In this document: in pieces, positions 1-9,905 of the stretch
Numbering within the stretch: the stretch's first letter is position 1
Layout: every line of letters starts with the position of its first letter
Assembly: GCA_010672585.1 (NCBI GenBank)
Contig: JAAHGF010000002.1
Span: 310,001 to 374,000 of the forward strand
Reading direction: 5' to 3'
From: Okeania sp. SIO1I7
Lineage (GTDB): Bacteria; Cyanobacteriota; Cyanobacteriia; Cyanobacteriales; Microcoleaceae
DNA: 64,000 bases
Program-made: the position numbers and the translations under genes
Notes under the pieces: model-generated
Told to the model about the DNA's origin: nothing
Seen by the model: only the letters and a program-made list of their open reading frames with translations
The model's database searches: none

Positions 1-1062
1 AGTGACTTTTCCAAAATTATGGCAGAGGTGACAGAAAACCTCAAATGGCTACATCAAACAAAAAATGATGTCCTAATTTTAGCATCTAGTGGAACTGGGG
101 CCATGGAAGCAGGTATCATTAACTTTCTCAGTCCAGGCGATCGCGTACTATGTGGATGTAATGGTAAATTTGGCGATCGCTGGGCAGAAGTAGCTACCGC
201 CTATGGCCTCCAAGTAGAAAAAATCACAGCAGAATGGGGCCAACCTCTGGACTCAGAAAAATTTCGTGAACAACTAGAAGCAGATAAAGAGAAAAAAATC
301 AAGGCAGTCATTATCACCCATAGTGAAACTTCTACAGGTGTTCTCAACGACCTAGAAACTATTAATAGTTATGTTAAAGCTCATGGCGAAGCATTAATTA
401 TAGTAGATGCCGTCACCAGTATTGGGGCAGTCAATATACCAATAGATGAATTGGGTCTTGATGTTGTTGCTTCAGGTTCTCAGAAAGGTTATATGATACC
501 CCCTGGTTTAGCTTTTGTAGCAGTAGGTGCTAAAGCTTGGACTGCATATGAAACGGCCAAATTACCACGTTACTATCTTGACTTGGGTAAGTATCGTAAA
601 GATGGAGCTAAAAATACTACACCTTTTACCCCACCAGTAAATTTATTCTTTGCCTTGCAAGCTACACTTAGAATGATGCAGGATGAAGGATTAGAAAATA
701 TATTTGCTCGGCATCAACGTTTAATGAGTGCAACTCGTGCAGCAGTCAAAGCTTTAGGGTTGCCCCTATTGGGACCAGATGCAGTAGCTAGTCCTGCTAT
801 TACGGCAGTTGCTCCTCCAGCAGAAGTAGACGCAGAAAAAATACGGACTATTGTAAATAAGCGTTTTGATATTGCTTTAGCTGGTGGACAAAACCACTTG
901 AAAGGGAAAATTTTCCGTATTGGACATTTGGGTTTTGTCAGCGAACGGGATATTCTCACCGCTATCTCTGCATTAGAAGTTGCTTTGCGAGAGTTGGGAT
1001 ATGAAGCTTTTACTCCAGGAGCAGGTGTAGCTGCTGCTTCTAGAGTTTTAGCAGAGTCATAA
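1..1062 (+). CDS. Class V aminotransferase (alanine/serine-glyoxylate type), 5' truncated by window edge
   Basis: PLP-dependent aminotransferase of the alanine-glyoxylate / serine-glyoxylate family, acting in the cytoplasm on glyoxylate or small amino-acid substrates; cyanobacterial members have also been called the soluble hydrogenase small subunit. Seen: the glycine-rich SSGTGAMEA segment near the start, VDAVTS around residues 129-134, and the PLP lysine in GSQKGYM (about residue 156 counted from the ATG at 19). The frame is already open at base 1 and encodes SDFSKI before that ATG, so the ATG is internal and roughly 30 N-terminal residues lie outside the window. The C-terminus is complete, with TAA at 1060-1062. 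The exact amino donor cannot be told from sequence alone. Confidence 0.9.
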   Translation, partial: SDFSKIMAEVTENLKWLHQTKNDVLILASSGTGAMEAGIINFLSPGDRVLCGCNGKFGDRWAEVATAYGLQVEKITAEWGQPLDSEKFREQLEADKEKKIKAVIITHSETSTGVLNDLETINSYVKAHGEALIIVDAVTSIGAVNIPIDELGLDVVASGSQKGYMIPPGLAFVAVGAKAWTAYETAKLPRYYLDLGKYRKDGAKNTTPFTPPVNLFFALQATLRMMQDEGLENIFARHQRLMSATRAAVKALGLPLLGPDAVASPAITAVAPPAEVDAEKIRTIVNKRFDIALAGGQNHLKGKIFRIGHLGFVSERDILTAISALEVALRELGYEAFTPGAGVAAASRVLAES

Positions 1063-1099
1063 TTTAGCTGACCCGCCAATTGCGGTGAAAAAGTCCCCA

Positions 1100-1325
1100 A
1101 AGAATTAAACATACGAACTCATTCTTGTCCCCATTGCTGTGTTGTGATTGACCGCGACTTGTTTGCGTAGCATTCCGTAGGAAATGCAGCAATAAATATA
1201 AAAAATAGGGCGGCAGGGCCCAGACGTCCTTAAAGCACGCGCTTGTCCGACGGGGGACCGGGACTGCGAAACGAGAGAGCTTACACTATAGCTTCAGCTT
1301 AGTGTGGGAGCATATCACCATCTAA
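1100..1325 (+). mobile_element. TnpB (IS200/IS605-type) C-terminal relic with right-end region
   Basis: Around 1112-1166 one frame reads CPHCCVVIDRDL, the second half of the TnpB zinc finger plus the last RuvC motif, followed at once by a stop. A GC-rich stretch (about 1205-1320) follows, of the kind found at the TnpB 3' end that forms the omega RNA and right end. No other part of the transposase remains. The family assignment rests on the zinc-finger/RuvC signature; the RNA part is inferred. Confidence 0.55.
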
Positions 1326-2023
1326 AATGTTGCAATAGTAGGGGGGGTTCCACGTTAAATTAATTAGTCTTAACCAATTAGATGAAACCGCCCCCACCCC
1401 ATTAACGAAGTCAGAAGTCAGAAGTCAGAAGTCAGAAGCGAGTGTGTAATTCTGAGGCCTCCTCAGAATGTAAGAAACGCTCAAGACACTCAGAAGTTAA
1501 CCCACCCCTAACCCCTCCCAACCCACCCCTAACCCCTCCCAGGAGGGGAGGGGAAGTAGGGGATGCGTGAGCAACTCTCCAAAAATTGTTCGCCTTAAAA
1601 GGTGGGGTGACACGACCCAATTATTTTGATAATCTAACGCTAGCTACATATTGAAGAACCTTTATTTTCAAGGTTTAATAATAGAATAGATTTTAAGTTT
1701 GATTTTAAATTGAGTTCTGAACTAGAGTTAAATTGATTATTTCTAGTAATTATTATGTAAGTATTCTGTAAGTATTCAGCTATTAGCTGTCAGCTTAGGG
1801 CAATAAGACTCCCTCCTGAAGAAAGTGTTTAAATCAATATAGACTTTAAGGTTAAAGAAACCTGCTTTTGTAAGATTTAATTATGACTGAATTTTGGCTT
1901 AATAAGAACCCTTAATATAGGGTTTAAATCAAGCTCAAAACAATAGCTGATAGCTGATAGTTGACGGCTGTTTGCGCAGCATTTATTACGGAATGCTTAC
2001 ATTATTCTGGCATTTAGTTGAAA
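1326..2023. other. Gene-free spacer built of repeats
   Basis: No gene seen. It holds AGTCAGA heptamer repeats (about 1410-1438), a TTCTGAGG hairpin (about 1450-1470), C-rich CCCACCCCTAACCCCTCCC blocks (1500-1550), a two-stem repeat (1572-1635) and a GTAAGCATT-type inverted-repeat element (1768-2000). Confidence 0.7.
1768..2000. repeat. Inverted-repeat element, GTAAGCATTC family, diverged copy
   Basis: It begins GTAAGTATTC and ends GAATGCTTAC, the reverse complement apart from one base. Inside, near the ends, are AGCTATTAGCTG and AGCTGATAGCTGA blocks. Related copies lie at 21162-21365, 62758-62959 and, reversed, 28441-28610. It is noncoding and MITE-like. Confidence 0.6.
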
Positions 2024-2242
2024 TCAATAAGTAGTTTCTAGCCAATCAAATATTTTATCCAACTGCTCTAGAGTAACTAAACCATATTGCCATAAAATCA
2101 TTGGAAAAGCACTAAAGTCTGGTTTACGATCTACTAATGTTGAACTAATACTAGCTCTTTCTGCAACTGCTATAGAAGCTGAAGAAATAGATAATTCATC
2201 TTTCAAGAAATGGATAAAGCGAGCATAATTATTTGGTGTCAT
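2024..2242 (-). CDS. DUF2949 family protein
   Basis: A 72-residue cytoplasmic protein of the DUF2949 family, which is largely cyanobacterial and of unknown function. The diagnostic block PMILWQYGLVTLEQLD and the tail FDWLET are present near the C-terminus, and the N-terminal half has the usual helix with ISSASIAVA. The start is firm: an AGGAGG ribosome-binding site lies about 8 bases upstream of the ATG at 2242. Nothing links it to neighbouring genes; it stands alone between long spacers. Confidence 0.85.
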   Translation of the reverse strand: MTPNNYARFIHFLKDELSISSASIAVAERASISSTLVDRKPDFSAFPMILWQYGLVTLEQLDKIFDWLETTY

Positions 2243-3936
2243 TTTTATTTACCTCCTATTTTTCAGATACCATTCTCTTTGCAACTCTTGTTTTCAAGAG
2301 AATATATAGAGTCACATATTTAAGAGAATTATCATGTCAATAAAATTAAGATTTTTTTTGGATATTATCGATAGTTATTTACTATCATCAAGCAAGAATT
2401 TTTTTCGATAGACTAGGATATGCCAGTTTTTTATCTGTTTACTAAACTCTGCATTTTTTCAAAAAATTTAGAGTAAAACTAAATATGGTACTTCTGGTCT
2501 ATAAGCTAAGACGTATTTTAAATACTTCTTATTATCAGCAAGTCATAAGTCATGATTCAGAAGTCAGAAGTCAGAAATTATAGGGGTTGTCCTTTTTAAT
2601 TAGTGCAGGATGGCGGAAATAACTGACCAGTTACAAAATCCTAAAACAATTACAAATCAAAAATGATTGACTGTCAGATGTGCGTCTTACATTCTGAGAC
2701 TTCCTCAGAATTACGCACTCGCTTTTAAATGCATGACTTTTAACTTCTGCGTAGCGACATTAGGCACACAAAAAATAAGTGATTTAAATGCACAACAGCT
2801 TACTAAATTTTGAGAATAGCTTGGTTTGAATCTACATAAGTTGCCTATGCTATTCCGCAAAAGCTAGCTATTAATTTCTATAAATATTTAGTGAAATTAT
2901 AATTACTCAAAATGTATACATATTAAGGGTAAAAAAAAATTCACTATAGATATCAACATTACAGAAAACTTTCTATTGAATTCTCTACTCTAGCCAAAAG
3001 ATATAAACATTGTAGACACAGGATCTAAGTATGTAGTTGCGTTTTTTCAAACTATTACTACTTAGGAGGCTAACCTTGGTCGAGTCAATTTTTGACAAAA
3101 TAACTACTTTTAGTATTTGTATGTATTTTTATTCACAATACAAACAATCTTTTATGCGTAAGTAAATGCACAAAAATATACAGCTAAATTTTCACTCCTA
3201 GCACAAAATATGATTATCCTCACACCAATCAACAGAATCAAATCAAGCAAAGCAAAAACACACTCTTAGCAAGACAAATTTTTCTATATCTTCCATACCT
3301 TCTTGGTCAAAGTAATACTAATCAACAGTTCAACATTATCAATATTGTCAAAATATTTCTCTTACAGCTTGCGAAACTTGATTTATTTTTGTTTATTTCC
3401 GATGAATAGAATGGCAGCATTACAAACCATGAAAAATTTGAGAATATATATTCTGAACTTTTAGGTTAACAATATTTTGAATCCATCTCAACAATGTCTA
3501 GTTTACTAATATAGCAAACTAAAACTGTAGTGTAAATATATAGTAGGTAAAATAATCAAAAGTTTTATTAGGTTTTGTCAAGATAATTCATAATTTCGCG
3601 ATCTTTTAGCTTGTTGTACAAAAGGGAGTAGGGGAGTAGGGGAGTAGGGGAGTGGGGGAGTAGGGGAGTAGGGGAGTAGGGGAGTAGGGGAGTGGGGAAG
3701 AAACCTAAATATATCCTCTTTCTTTTAATTGGAGCTGAGACGATCGTAACTGACATTATTAGGTAATTTGTCCTCAGTTCAATCAATACCATTACCAAAA
3801 AATTGTGGTCTAAAGCTTCCCCTTTTTAGAGGATAAAAAAAAGAGCATATTCCTAATGTCAAGTCTCCTTATTGCAGAGGTATTGATAACTGATAACTGA
3901 TAACTAATAACTGAAATGACTGTTGCACCGACTGCC
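2243..3936. other. 1.7-kb AT-rich spacer
   Basis: No convincing gene on either strand. Recognisable pieces are a TTCTGAGACTTCC hairpin (about 2690-2720), a run of a 10-bp GGGAGTAGGG unit (about 3623-3702), and GATAACT repeats (3888-3915). The 76-codon minus-strand frame over 3568-3798 is a by-product of the GGGAGTAGGG run. Confidence 0.6.
3623..3702. repeat. Short tandem repeat, 10-bp GGGAGTAGGG-type unit
   Basis: About eight head-to-tail copies of a 10-bp unit with single-base variants (GGGAGTGGGG). Shorter runs of the same unit occur near 18240, 36370, 43170 and 43240. This resembles the short tandemly repeated sequences known from filamentous cyanobacteria. Confidence 0.8.
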
Positions 3937-4458
3937 CTAAATTTTTGTAATCATTATTCGGTCTCCTACTTTCAAACCTAATTCCTTTGCACGTCTTCCC
4001 CGAAGTTCAATTACTTGATCGACTAACACATCAGGTCCATAAGTAGGGCAAGGGTCGGCTAAACAAGGAGGGACATTTTCAGCGATCGCCTGAACTATAC
4101 CAGAGTTTATAAATATAATATCAAGAGATATTTGGCAATTTTTCATCCAAAAGCTAACTTTCCGAGGTGGGTCAAAAGAGAATAGCATTCCTCGGTCATC
4201 AGCAAGTTTAGTCCTGTACATTAAACCTATCGCTTTCTCTTGAGGAGTTTTCGCCACCTCTAAATTAATTATCTGATTAGATATATGAGCTTTTGCCGTA
4301 ATTGGTAAAATTTGGCCTTGTGGATATATCTGAGAATCTGATATATTTTTAGCTTGTGCTGGAGTATTAAAAACTTGAACAAATATTATTTGTAGCAAAC
4401 AGCAAAGCAACAGAAATAAGATTATTCCAGACTTAAGTGAACCAATTTTACGACCCAT
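3937..4458 (-). CDS. Exported DUF192 family protein
   Basis: A 173-residue protein of the DUF192 family, small beta-rich domains usually exported; biochemical role not established. Residues 1-36 form a signal peptide with a strong hydrophobic core (GIILFLLLCCLLQIIF) and an AQA cleavage site. The domain spans about 63-172, with the family motifs GLMYRT (79-83), MLFSFDPP and SFWMKNC (102-108), and a C-terminal LKVGDRI. It is complete in length for the family. The ATG at 4458 sits directly before the signal peptide. It is monocistronic, flanked by repeats. Confidence 0.88.
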   Translation of the reverse strand: MGRKIGSLKSGIILFLLLCCLLQIIFVQVFNTPAQAKNISDSQIYPQGQILPITAKAHISNQIINLEVAKTPQEKAIGLMYRTKLADDRGMLFSFDPPRKVSFWMKNCQISLDIIFINSGIVQAIAENVPPCLADPCPTYGPDVLVDQVIELRGRRAKELGLKVGDRIMITKI

Positions 4459-4493
4459 AATTAATAATTTCTCAGATATTCTATGTATGTTTT

Positions 4494-4506
4494 ATATCAT
4501 GTCCGG
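4494..4506. repeat. Solo left end of the ATATCATGTCCGG element family
   Basis: The 13-bp terminus ATATCATGTCCGG, followed by GTAGCATCGGT as in the complete copies at 28091 and 50512. No matching right end was found nearby, so this is a truncated element just upstream of the DUF192 gene. Confidence 0.6.
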
Positions 4507-4658
4507 TAGCATCGGTATTGTAAGCATGAAGGTAAGGAAAAAGCGGTGCGACCCCGCGTCGGCGACAGACGCAAGTGGTCAGACCCCGCGACGACACCAC
4601 CTCGCTTGTGCAATGCTGACTCCTGTGAGGGAATGCGCACTCCTGTGAGGAAGAATTC

Positions 4659-4877
4659 ATTAATTGATAATTGATAATTGATAATTGATAATTACCTCCG
4701 GTTTTAACCGCTACGGAATTGAATATAAGGAAATATTATTTCTTCTCTTGGTCGATTGGATATGGCGAAAAGACCTCGCCATCCCTCAACCGCTTTTTTC
4801 CCCTTAAAAGGGTCGGCTTCAAGGCGCGAATTATTTAATTATTAATTATTAATTATTAATTATTAATTATTCGGTAA
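4659..4877. repeat. Long TTCGGTAA-type element, copy 1
   Basis: Runs from TTGATAATTGATAATTGATA through CGCTACGGAATTG and AACCGCTTTTTTCCCC to a TAATTAT array ending TTCGGTAA. The copy at 18376-18648 matches over its full length except for an extra block of roughly 50 bp there. It has the same termini as the shorter family found at 11410 and 20265. Confidence 0.7.
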
Positions 4878-4979
4878 ATAGTTTATCTGTGCATGACTAA
4901 TGTTATTCTTCGCATTAAGAAACAATTAGTGTAGCTTTAATTCAAATAAATTTGAACTCGACAAATTAATTCAAAGACT

Positions 4980-5675
4980 TTAAGTTTCCCTCAAAACATA
5001 TCCAATACCACGGACTGTCTGAATTAATCGCTTCTCACCTTCTCGTTCAATTTTCAGGCGTAGATATCTAATATATACCTCAATTACATTAGACTCACCC
5101 AAAAAATCATAACCCCAAACATTTTCCAAAATCTGTTCCCGACTCAATACTTCGCGAGGATGCTCCATTAAAAACCTTAATAACTCAAATTCCTTCATAG
5201 TCAGCTCAATACTACGACCATGACACAAGACCCTCCGACTAGCAAACTCTAAAATTAAATTCCCAAATCTCAATTGGTCTTTTTCTGCTGTAGTGGGTTG
5301 TAAATAAAAACGGACTAATTTTAAGAATTCATCACTGCGATAAGGTTTGAGAAAATAGTCATCAGCTCCAGACTCCAGACAAGCAACTCGGTCATCAACT
5401 TGGTCGCGAGCCATCAATAATAATATAGGCATATTATTACCCATTTTCCTCAGATGACTGCACAATGATAGTCCAGACTCACCAGCCAACATTCGGTCAA
5501 TTACAATCAAAGCAGGTTTAAGTTCTATTGCCTTGTGAAGACCCGCAGTAGAGTTAGTAGCTACAACTGGATGATAGCCTGACTCTTCTAGATCCAAACT
5601 CACATACTGGGCGAGAATTTCATCAGTTTCTATTAGTAAGACTGAACGCTCTCGATCTATAGTTAAGGTAGTCAT
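4980..5675 (-). CDS. nblR: OmpR-type response regulator, NblR-like
   Basis: A 231-residue two-domain regulator: receiver (about 11-125) and OmpR/PhoB winged helix (about 135-231). Seen: phosphoacceptor Asp60 in IVIDRML, Lys110 in FLKPY, and the DNA-binding part LTMKEFELLRFLMEHP through VRGIGYVL. The acidic pocket is E16/D18 rather than the usual adjacent pair, and the residue before Ala89 is Met88 instead of Ser/Thr, which agrees with NblR-type receivers proposed to work without canonical phosphorylation. NblR controls phycobilisome degradation under nutrient stress. It lies 80 bases downstream of nadK on the same strand. The symbol rests on recalled family similarity (VACLESGADDYFLKPY); another OmpR regulator is possible. 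Confidence 0.65.
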   Translation of the reverse strand: MTTLTIDRERSVLLIETDEILAQYVSLDLEESGYHPVVATNSTAGLHKAIELKPALIVIDRMLAGESGLSLCSHLRKMGNNMPILLLMARDQVDDRVACLESGADDYFLKPYRSDEFLKLVRFYLQPTTAEKDQLRFGNLILEFASRRVLCHGRSIELTMKEFELLRFLMEHPREVLSREQILENVWGYDFLGESNVIEVYIRYLRLKIEREGEKRLIQTVRGIGYVLRET

Positions 5676-5755
5676 ACTAAGACCCTCTCATATAATCCTG
5701 GTATATTGAAGTTAATCTAGCAGTCAGAATTGTGAAAAATAACCACCAGGCTAAT

Positions 5756-6673
5756 TTAAGGCAATTCCACAGAAGTTGGCTTGGCAATGTGCGGTAGTCC
5801 CCATCCCAATTTCTCGCGCAGAACATGAAAAAATTCTGGTGGTTTGAGTCGAATGAAACGTGCTTTATAATGTGATTGTTTCACTCGTACTCGGTCCTCT
5901 GGCAAGACATAACATCCTCCATTACCATCTACAACCATCATCATACGATTTGGACTAGCAGGGAAAACAGTTACTGGTTCAGTATCAGCAAAAACCAAAG
6001 CACGGGATGCTAGAGAATGGGGACAAATAGGTGAAAGCTCCAAAACGGGAACTCCGGGAGTAATAACAGGACCACCTGCTGATAAAGAATAAGCAGTAGA
6101 ACCAGTAGGAGTAGAAATAATAATACCGTCTGCGGCAATATCTATAGGAGCGTGCCGACCAATTTGAATTTCAAAATGGCACATACAGGTCATAGGTTCC
6201 CGATGTAAAACCATTTCATTTAGACACAGAGCTTCCCATAATAACTCATTATCTCGGAACAGACGTACTTCTAGCATTGTCCGTTCTTCTACTTCATAGT
6301 TTCCTGCTAATACCTGTTCGATAGCTGGATATAACTGATTGACAAAAGTCTCAGTTAAGAAACCCATGTGACCTGTATTGACGGTCAATACTGGAATATG
6401 GGAAGGTGCTACTTGACGAAATGCAGATAAGACTGTACCATCCCCTCCTAAGACCACAGCAAATGTCATGTCTTTGGTAAAGCCAGAGGGAACTAATTGG
6501 TCTATAGAAGTATGACATAAAGGACGTTCTAGGCTGGGATAACCTAAAATTCCTCCCGATCCATTATTGATGTGAATATCATAGCCATAAGCTGTCAGCT
6601 TGTCTTTTAACTCATTAGTTATGCGACAAGCTATTGGTTTGGCATCGTTATAAATGATTCCTATTTTTGACAC
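5756..6673 (-). CDS. nadK: NAD(+) kinase
   Basis: Phosphorylates NAD to NADP in the cytoplasm; cyanobacteria usually carry two such enzymes. The 305-residue protein shows the NAD-kinase signature GGDGT (76-80), LNEMVLHR, and the substrate-binding [16 protein letters not shown] segment. It is complete for the family. The start at 6673 is a GTG giving [10 protein letters not shown], the usual N-terminus with the first Rossmann strand. It lies in a same-strand group with ycf39 upstream (33-base gap) and the NblR-like regulator downstream, so co-transcription is plausible. Confidence 0.93.
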   Translation of the reverse strand: MSKIGIIYNDAKPIACRITNELKDKLTAYGYDIHINNGSGGILGYPSLERPLCHTSIDQLVPSGFTKDMTFAVVLGGDGTVLSAFRQVAPSHIPVLTVNTGHMGFLTETFVNQLYPAIEQVLAGNYEVEERTMLEVRLFRDNELLWEALCLNEMVLHREPMTCMCHFEIQIGRHAPIDIAADGIIISTPTGSTAYSLSAGGPVITPGVPVLELSPICPHSLASRALVFADTEPVTVFPASPNRMMMVVDGNGGCYVLPEDRVRVKQSHYKARFIRLKPPEFFHVLREKLGWGLPHIAKPTSVELP

Positions 6674-6706
6674 TCGAAAAAATCTAGTTCAGGGTGGTTA
6701 GAAACT

Positions 6707-7684
6707 TTAGAAAAAGAAAGGTTTATTCTTAGAAGTTGATTTTCCTAGTTTTGCTTGCTCATACTCTATTTCCTTTAACTTTTTCATAATCCGACTATAG
6801 TATTCTTGCAGATAAGATTCTAGTGTGGTTATTTCTTCAGGATTAATGCCAAATACAGGATAAACATCATCCATTGAAGCTGTTAAAGGCTGACTGTTGG
6901 CTAATACTTCTGCAAAAGCTAGTCTATCTGAGACATTCCAACCCCATTGAAATGACCTAGTAAGCTGACGAAATATACGCAATAAGTTAATATTTGTACG
7001 AGTTACTTTTGCTTTTTCTCCAGACAGTCTTTCACACATCCGAATAATTTCACTAGCATCCCAAGCACGGGGACCTACTATGGGAAAGCTTTGATTTTCT
7101 GTTTCGGGAACTGAAAGAGCACGGACAGCAAACTTAGCAATATCTTGAGTATCCATATATGCAATGGCTGTTCCTTGACCGGGAACCCAAACTGCTTGCT
7201 TATCTAAAATTGGCACTGCATATTGGCCAATTAATCCCTGTAAAAAACCACAGGGCTTTAATATCGTGTATTTTAAGCCAGATTCAGCAATAAAAAGTTC
7301 TGTACATCGCTTAATTTCTAGGAGAGGGACTTGGGGGTATTTCTCTGCATTTAAAAAGGAGAAAAATATGAAACGTTCTACACCTTTAGCTACTAGAGCT
7401 TGAATCAGCGATACTTTTCCTTCCCAGTCTACCTGTTTAATACTCAGAGAGTCTGTGGGTCTGGCAGTTGCAGCATCAATCACTGCATCAACTCCTTCCA
7501 AAGCTGGTAGTAGAGTTTTAGGCTTACAGAGATTTCCTCCTATTAGTTCAGCCCCCCACTCTTTTAAAAAAGATGCTCTACTGTAGCTTCTGATTAAGCA
7601 GCGTACTTCATATCCTTCGTTTAGGGCACAACGCACTATTTGTCTACCAAGAGTACCAGTAGCCCCTACGATTAATAGTTTCAT
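6707..7684 (-). CDS. ycf39: Ycf39-type NAD(P)-binding photosystem II assembly factor
   Basis: Atypical short-chain dehydrogenase of the Ycf39/HCF244 type, which in cyanobacteria works with small Hlip proteins during early photosystem II (D1) assembly at the thylakoid. The 325-residue protein opens with the nucleotide-binding GATGTLG (7-13) and carries family blocks VDWEGKVSLIQ, YTILKPCGFLQGL and IPGQ-like VPGQGTAIAYMDT. It is complete; ATG at 7684. It sits on the same strand about 370 bases downstream of petM and immediately upstream of nadK. Confidence 0.88.
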   Translation of the reverse strand: MKLLIVGATGTLGRQIVRCALNEGYEVRCLIRSYSRASFLKEWGAELIGGNLCKPKTLLPALEGVDAVIDAATARPTDSLSIKQVDWEGKVSLIQALVAKGVERFIFFSFLNAEKYPQVPLLEIKRCTELFIAESGLKYTILKPCGFLQGLIGQYAVPILDKQAVWVPGQGTAIAYMDTQDIAKFAVRALSVPETENQSFPIVGPRAWDASEIIRMCERLSGEKAKVTRTNINLLRIFRQLTRSFQWGWNVSDRLAFAEVLANSQPLTASMDDVYPVFGINPEEITTLESYLQEYYSRIMKKLKEIEYEQAKLGKSTSKNKPFFF

Positions 7685-8053
7685 AAACAGTTTATTAATT
7701 ATATTAAAGATTCTTTATCACTCTATCAAACTTCTCTCATTTTTTTACAAAACTTAATATTTTGAGTTAAATACGTTTGAGTTTATCTTTATTAATCTGT
7801 TTAAGATACCATAAGATTAATAGAAAGTAAATATAGCGCAAGTCAAAAGTCAAAAGTAATCCCTGACGGAATTTTTCCTAGGTCAATGCTCCGCAAATAG
7901 GATCTACCAATGTCCTAACCTAAATGCGTAAATGCGTAGTGCTATACCACCATAGGCATTCCCCACTAGATAAAAATCAATGAGGAAATGCTCCTGTTGT
8001 ATAAAGCTCAGTCAGCTAAGGGGTCATACTACTTTAAACATGGGGAAATTTGA
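7685..8053. other. Spacer between petM and ycf39
   Basis: AT-rich. It holds a short AGTCAAAAGTCAAAAGT repeat (about 7840-7858); otherwise nothing recognised. It probably contains the ycf39 promoter, but no element is clear enough to mark. Confidence 0.5.
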
Positions 8054-8155
8054 TTATTCGCCTCCTTGCAATTTAAGTAATAGGAAACCTCCTGCTAAAC
8101 CAATCAGAATCACAGAAAAAGACAAAATAGCTGCATTGAAAATCTCGCCACTCAT
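8054..8155 (-). CDS. petM: Cytochrome b6f complex subunit VII (PetM)
   Basis: A 33-codon gene, well below usual ORF length cut-offs. The product starts MSGEIFNAAILSF, continues with a single membrane helix (about 8-28) and ends KLQGGE, matching the PetM family start (GGEIFNAAILSF) and end (LQGGE) closely. PetM is a small single-helix subunit of the thylakoid cytochrome b6f complex. The start is supported by AGGAG about 11 bases upstream of the ATG (position 8155). It lies on the same strand as ycf39, nadK and nblR. The short open frame on the plus strand over this region is its shadow. Confidence 0.93.
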   Translation of the reverse strand: MSGEIFNAAILSFSVILIGLAGGFLLLKLQGGE

Positions 8156-8353
8156 ATTCTTAAAACACTCCTATGTAATTTGTGATATATATTTTAAGAC
8201 ATTTTGACTTCTCCCCAGACTAAAGTCATAAGTATTCTTTAACGCAATAAATACACCCCTTCGGAAAAGAGGGAGTAGTAGGAAGTAGGGGCAAAGAATT
8301 GATAATTTCTACGAGATAATTGATTTGATTTTTTATGATTGGAGATGTCTAAT

Positions 8354-9424
8354 ATGAAAATACCAACAACAGAAGTAGAAAATATAAATCCTCGTTTAGC
8401 AGTGACAGTTGGAGACCCTGGGGGTATAGGACCAGAAATAATTCTTAAGGCTTTAGCAGACCCGACTGTTACAGAAAATTGTGACTTGACAATTATAGGC
8501 AGTCATCGCATTTTGCAACAAACCTATCAAAAACTATCTCAACTCTCGCAAAAAACTAAATCGCAACAATTACTTGTCAAATGGGAAAATTTAAAAATTT
8601 TAGATGTAGAGTTTAATGGAAAATTAGAAAATATCTTTCTCGGCAAAGGTAATGCTGTGAGTGGGGAAGCTAGCTTTTGTTTCCTGGAAACAGCTATTTA
8701 TCAGACTTTAGCCGGAAAATTTCAAGGTATTGTTACTGCTCCTATTTCCAAAACTTGCTGGCAGATGGCTGGTCATAAATACCCTGGTCAAACTGAACTT
8801 TTAGCAGAAAAAGCAAGGGTAAAAAATTTTGGAATGCTATTTTTTGCGCGATCGCCCCATAGTGATTTTGTACTTCGTTCCCTTCTAGCAACCACACATA
8901 TACCATTATGTCAAGTCCCAAAAGTTTTAACGCCAGAGTTGCTGAGTTGGAAATTAGAATTGCTTATAGAAAGTTTACAAAAAGATTTTGGGATTTCTCG
9001 GCCAAAAATTGCTGTTGCTGGTTTAAATCCTCATAGCGGAGAAAATGGACAATTAGGAACAGAAGAGCAAGATTGGCTTATTCCTTGGTTGGACAAACAA
9101 CGCGATCGCCGACCGGACATACAGTTAGATGGGCCAGTGCCACCGGATACGATGTGGGTCAAACCAGGTCAAGCTTGGCTAGGTTTAGCAGCTAAAACTT
9201 ATGATGCTTATTTGGCGCTGTATCATGACCAAGGCTTAATTCCAGTTAAGTTAATGGCTTTTGATTTAGCAGTGAATACTACGATTGGTTTACCGTTTGT
9301 TCGTACTTCTCCTGACCATGGTACAGCTTTTGATATTGCGGGTCAGGGTATTGCTGATGCGACGAGTATGAAAGCAGCAATAAAGTTGGCTAAAGAGTTG
9401 ATATTACAAAGAAGTTATTATTGA
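8354..9424 (+). CDS. pdxA: 4-hydroxythreonine-4-phosphate dehydrogenase
   Basis: PdxA oxidises 4-phosphohydroxy-L-threonine with NAD in the deoxyxylulose-5-phosphate-dependent route to pyridoxal phosphate. Family blocks: [11 protein letters not shown] near the N-terminus, the metal and substrate histidines in [25 protein letters not shown], and the C-terminal [13 protein letters not shown] and [14 protein letters not shown]. It is complete, about 356 residues. TTG (8339) and ATG (8345) lie upstream in frame, but GGAG at 8341-8344 is correctly spaced only for the ATG at 8354, so that start is chosen. It is a single gene; a TnpB-type right-end relic abuts the stop codon. Confidence 0.93.
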   Translation: MKIPTTEVENINPRLAVTVGDPGGIGPEIILKALADPTVTENCDLTIIGSHRILQQTYQKLSQLSQKTKSQQLLVKWENLKILDVEFNGKLENIFLGKGNAVSGEASFCFLETAIYQTLAGKFQGIVTAPISKTCWQMAGHKYPGQTELLAEKARVKNFGMLFFARSPHSDFVLRSLLATTHIPLCQVPKVLTPELLSWKLELLIESLQKDFGISRPKIAVAGLNPHSGENGQLGTEEQDWLIPWLDKQRDRRPDIQLDGPVPPDTMWVKPGQAWLGLAAKTYDAYLALYHDQGLIPVKLMAFDLAVNTTIGLPFVRTSPDHGTAFDIAGQGIADATSMKAAIKLAKELILQRSYY

Positions 9425-9722
9425 CATCCTCCCTCGTTAAATAGCTTGATTATCAAAATAATGGGGTCTAAAACCCCGCCTTTTAAGGCGAAACATTTTT
9501 GGAGTGGGGATCAAATCCCCTACTTCCTCTCCACCGGAGAGGTTAGGGATGGGTTAACTTCTGACTGAAATGAAGTGTGTCTTATATTCTGGAGGGGCTG
9601 TGTGCGGAATTACTTCCGCACAGTAGGCGTCCCGTAGGAGACCTCAGAATTACACACTCGCTTCTGACTTCTGACTTCTGAGTTCGTTAAAACGAGGGAT
9701 TCCTAAACCTCACGATTTAGGG
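9421..9722 (-). mobile_element. TnpB-type IS right end (solo), split by a repeat insertion
   Basis: GACATCCTCCCTCGTT at 9423-9438 and AAAACGAGGGATTCC from about 9688 are the two halves of a minus-strand right end like those at 9840 and 37890; the roughly 250 bases between are an inserted two-stem repeat plus hairpin repeats. The end sits directly against the pdxA stop codon. No transposase remains. Confidence 0.5.
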
Positions 9723-9839
9723 TTACTGCTTGAGTGGCACTTATCTAGCTTGAAAACAACCCCCCGACAGTACACCGACGAGCGTCAAATTTTTCTACGA
9801 TCTGCAAAGGCCACAGTAACTTTTAAGTGTGAGCATATT

Positions 9840-9905
9840 CACATTGACATACTCCCGACGTTGCCCTTACGGGAAAACGCGGGATTCTTCAGTCTGGGAA
9901 ACCCT
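9840..9905 (-). mobile_element. Second solo TnpB-type IS right end
   Basis: Reads CATACTCCCGACGTTGCC, then ACGCGGGATTCTTCAG; the reverse complement parallels 37895-37950 (CGCGTT, then AACGTCGGGAGGAT). It carries the hairpin typical of a TnpB omega-RNA scaffold end. No transposase frame adjoins it. Confidence 0.5.

Noticed and set aside
1200-1320. GC-rich block as a housekeeping RNA (6S, SRP or tmRNA)
   Set aside because: No match to the conserved cores I know; its position directly after a TnpB zinc-finger remnant explains it better.
3060-3170. Short TTG-started frame after TAGGAGG
   Set aside because: Only about 30 codons, no recognisable product, and rare-start use without support.
3568-3798. 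76-codon minus-strand frame rich in PTPLLPYS
   Set aside because: It is the translation of the GGGAGTAGGG tandem repeat; no start signal or family.
4980-5675. RpaA/RpaB identity for the response regulator
   Set aside because: The atypical receiver (E16/D18, Met88) and the VACLESGADDYFLKPY block fit NblR better, though not decisively.
7980-8207. 75-codon plus-strand frame
   Set aside because: Antisense to petM, which has a ribosome-binding site and a clear family match.
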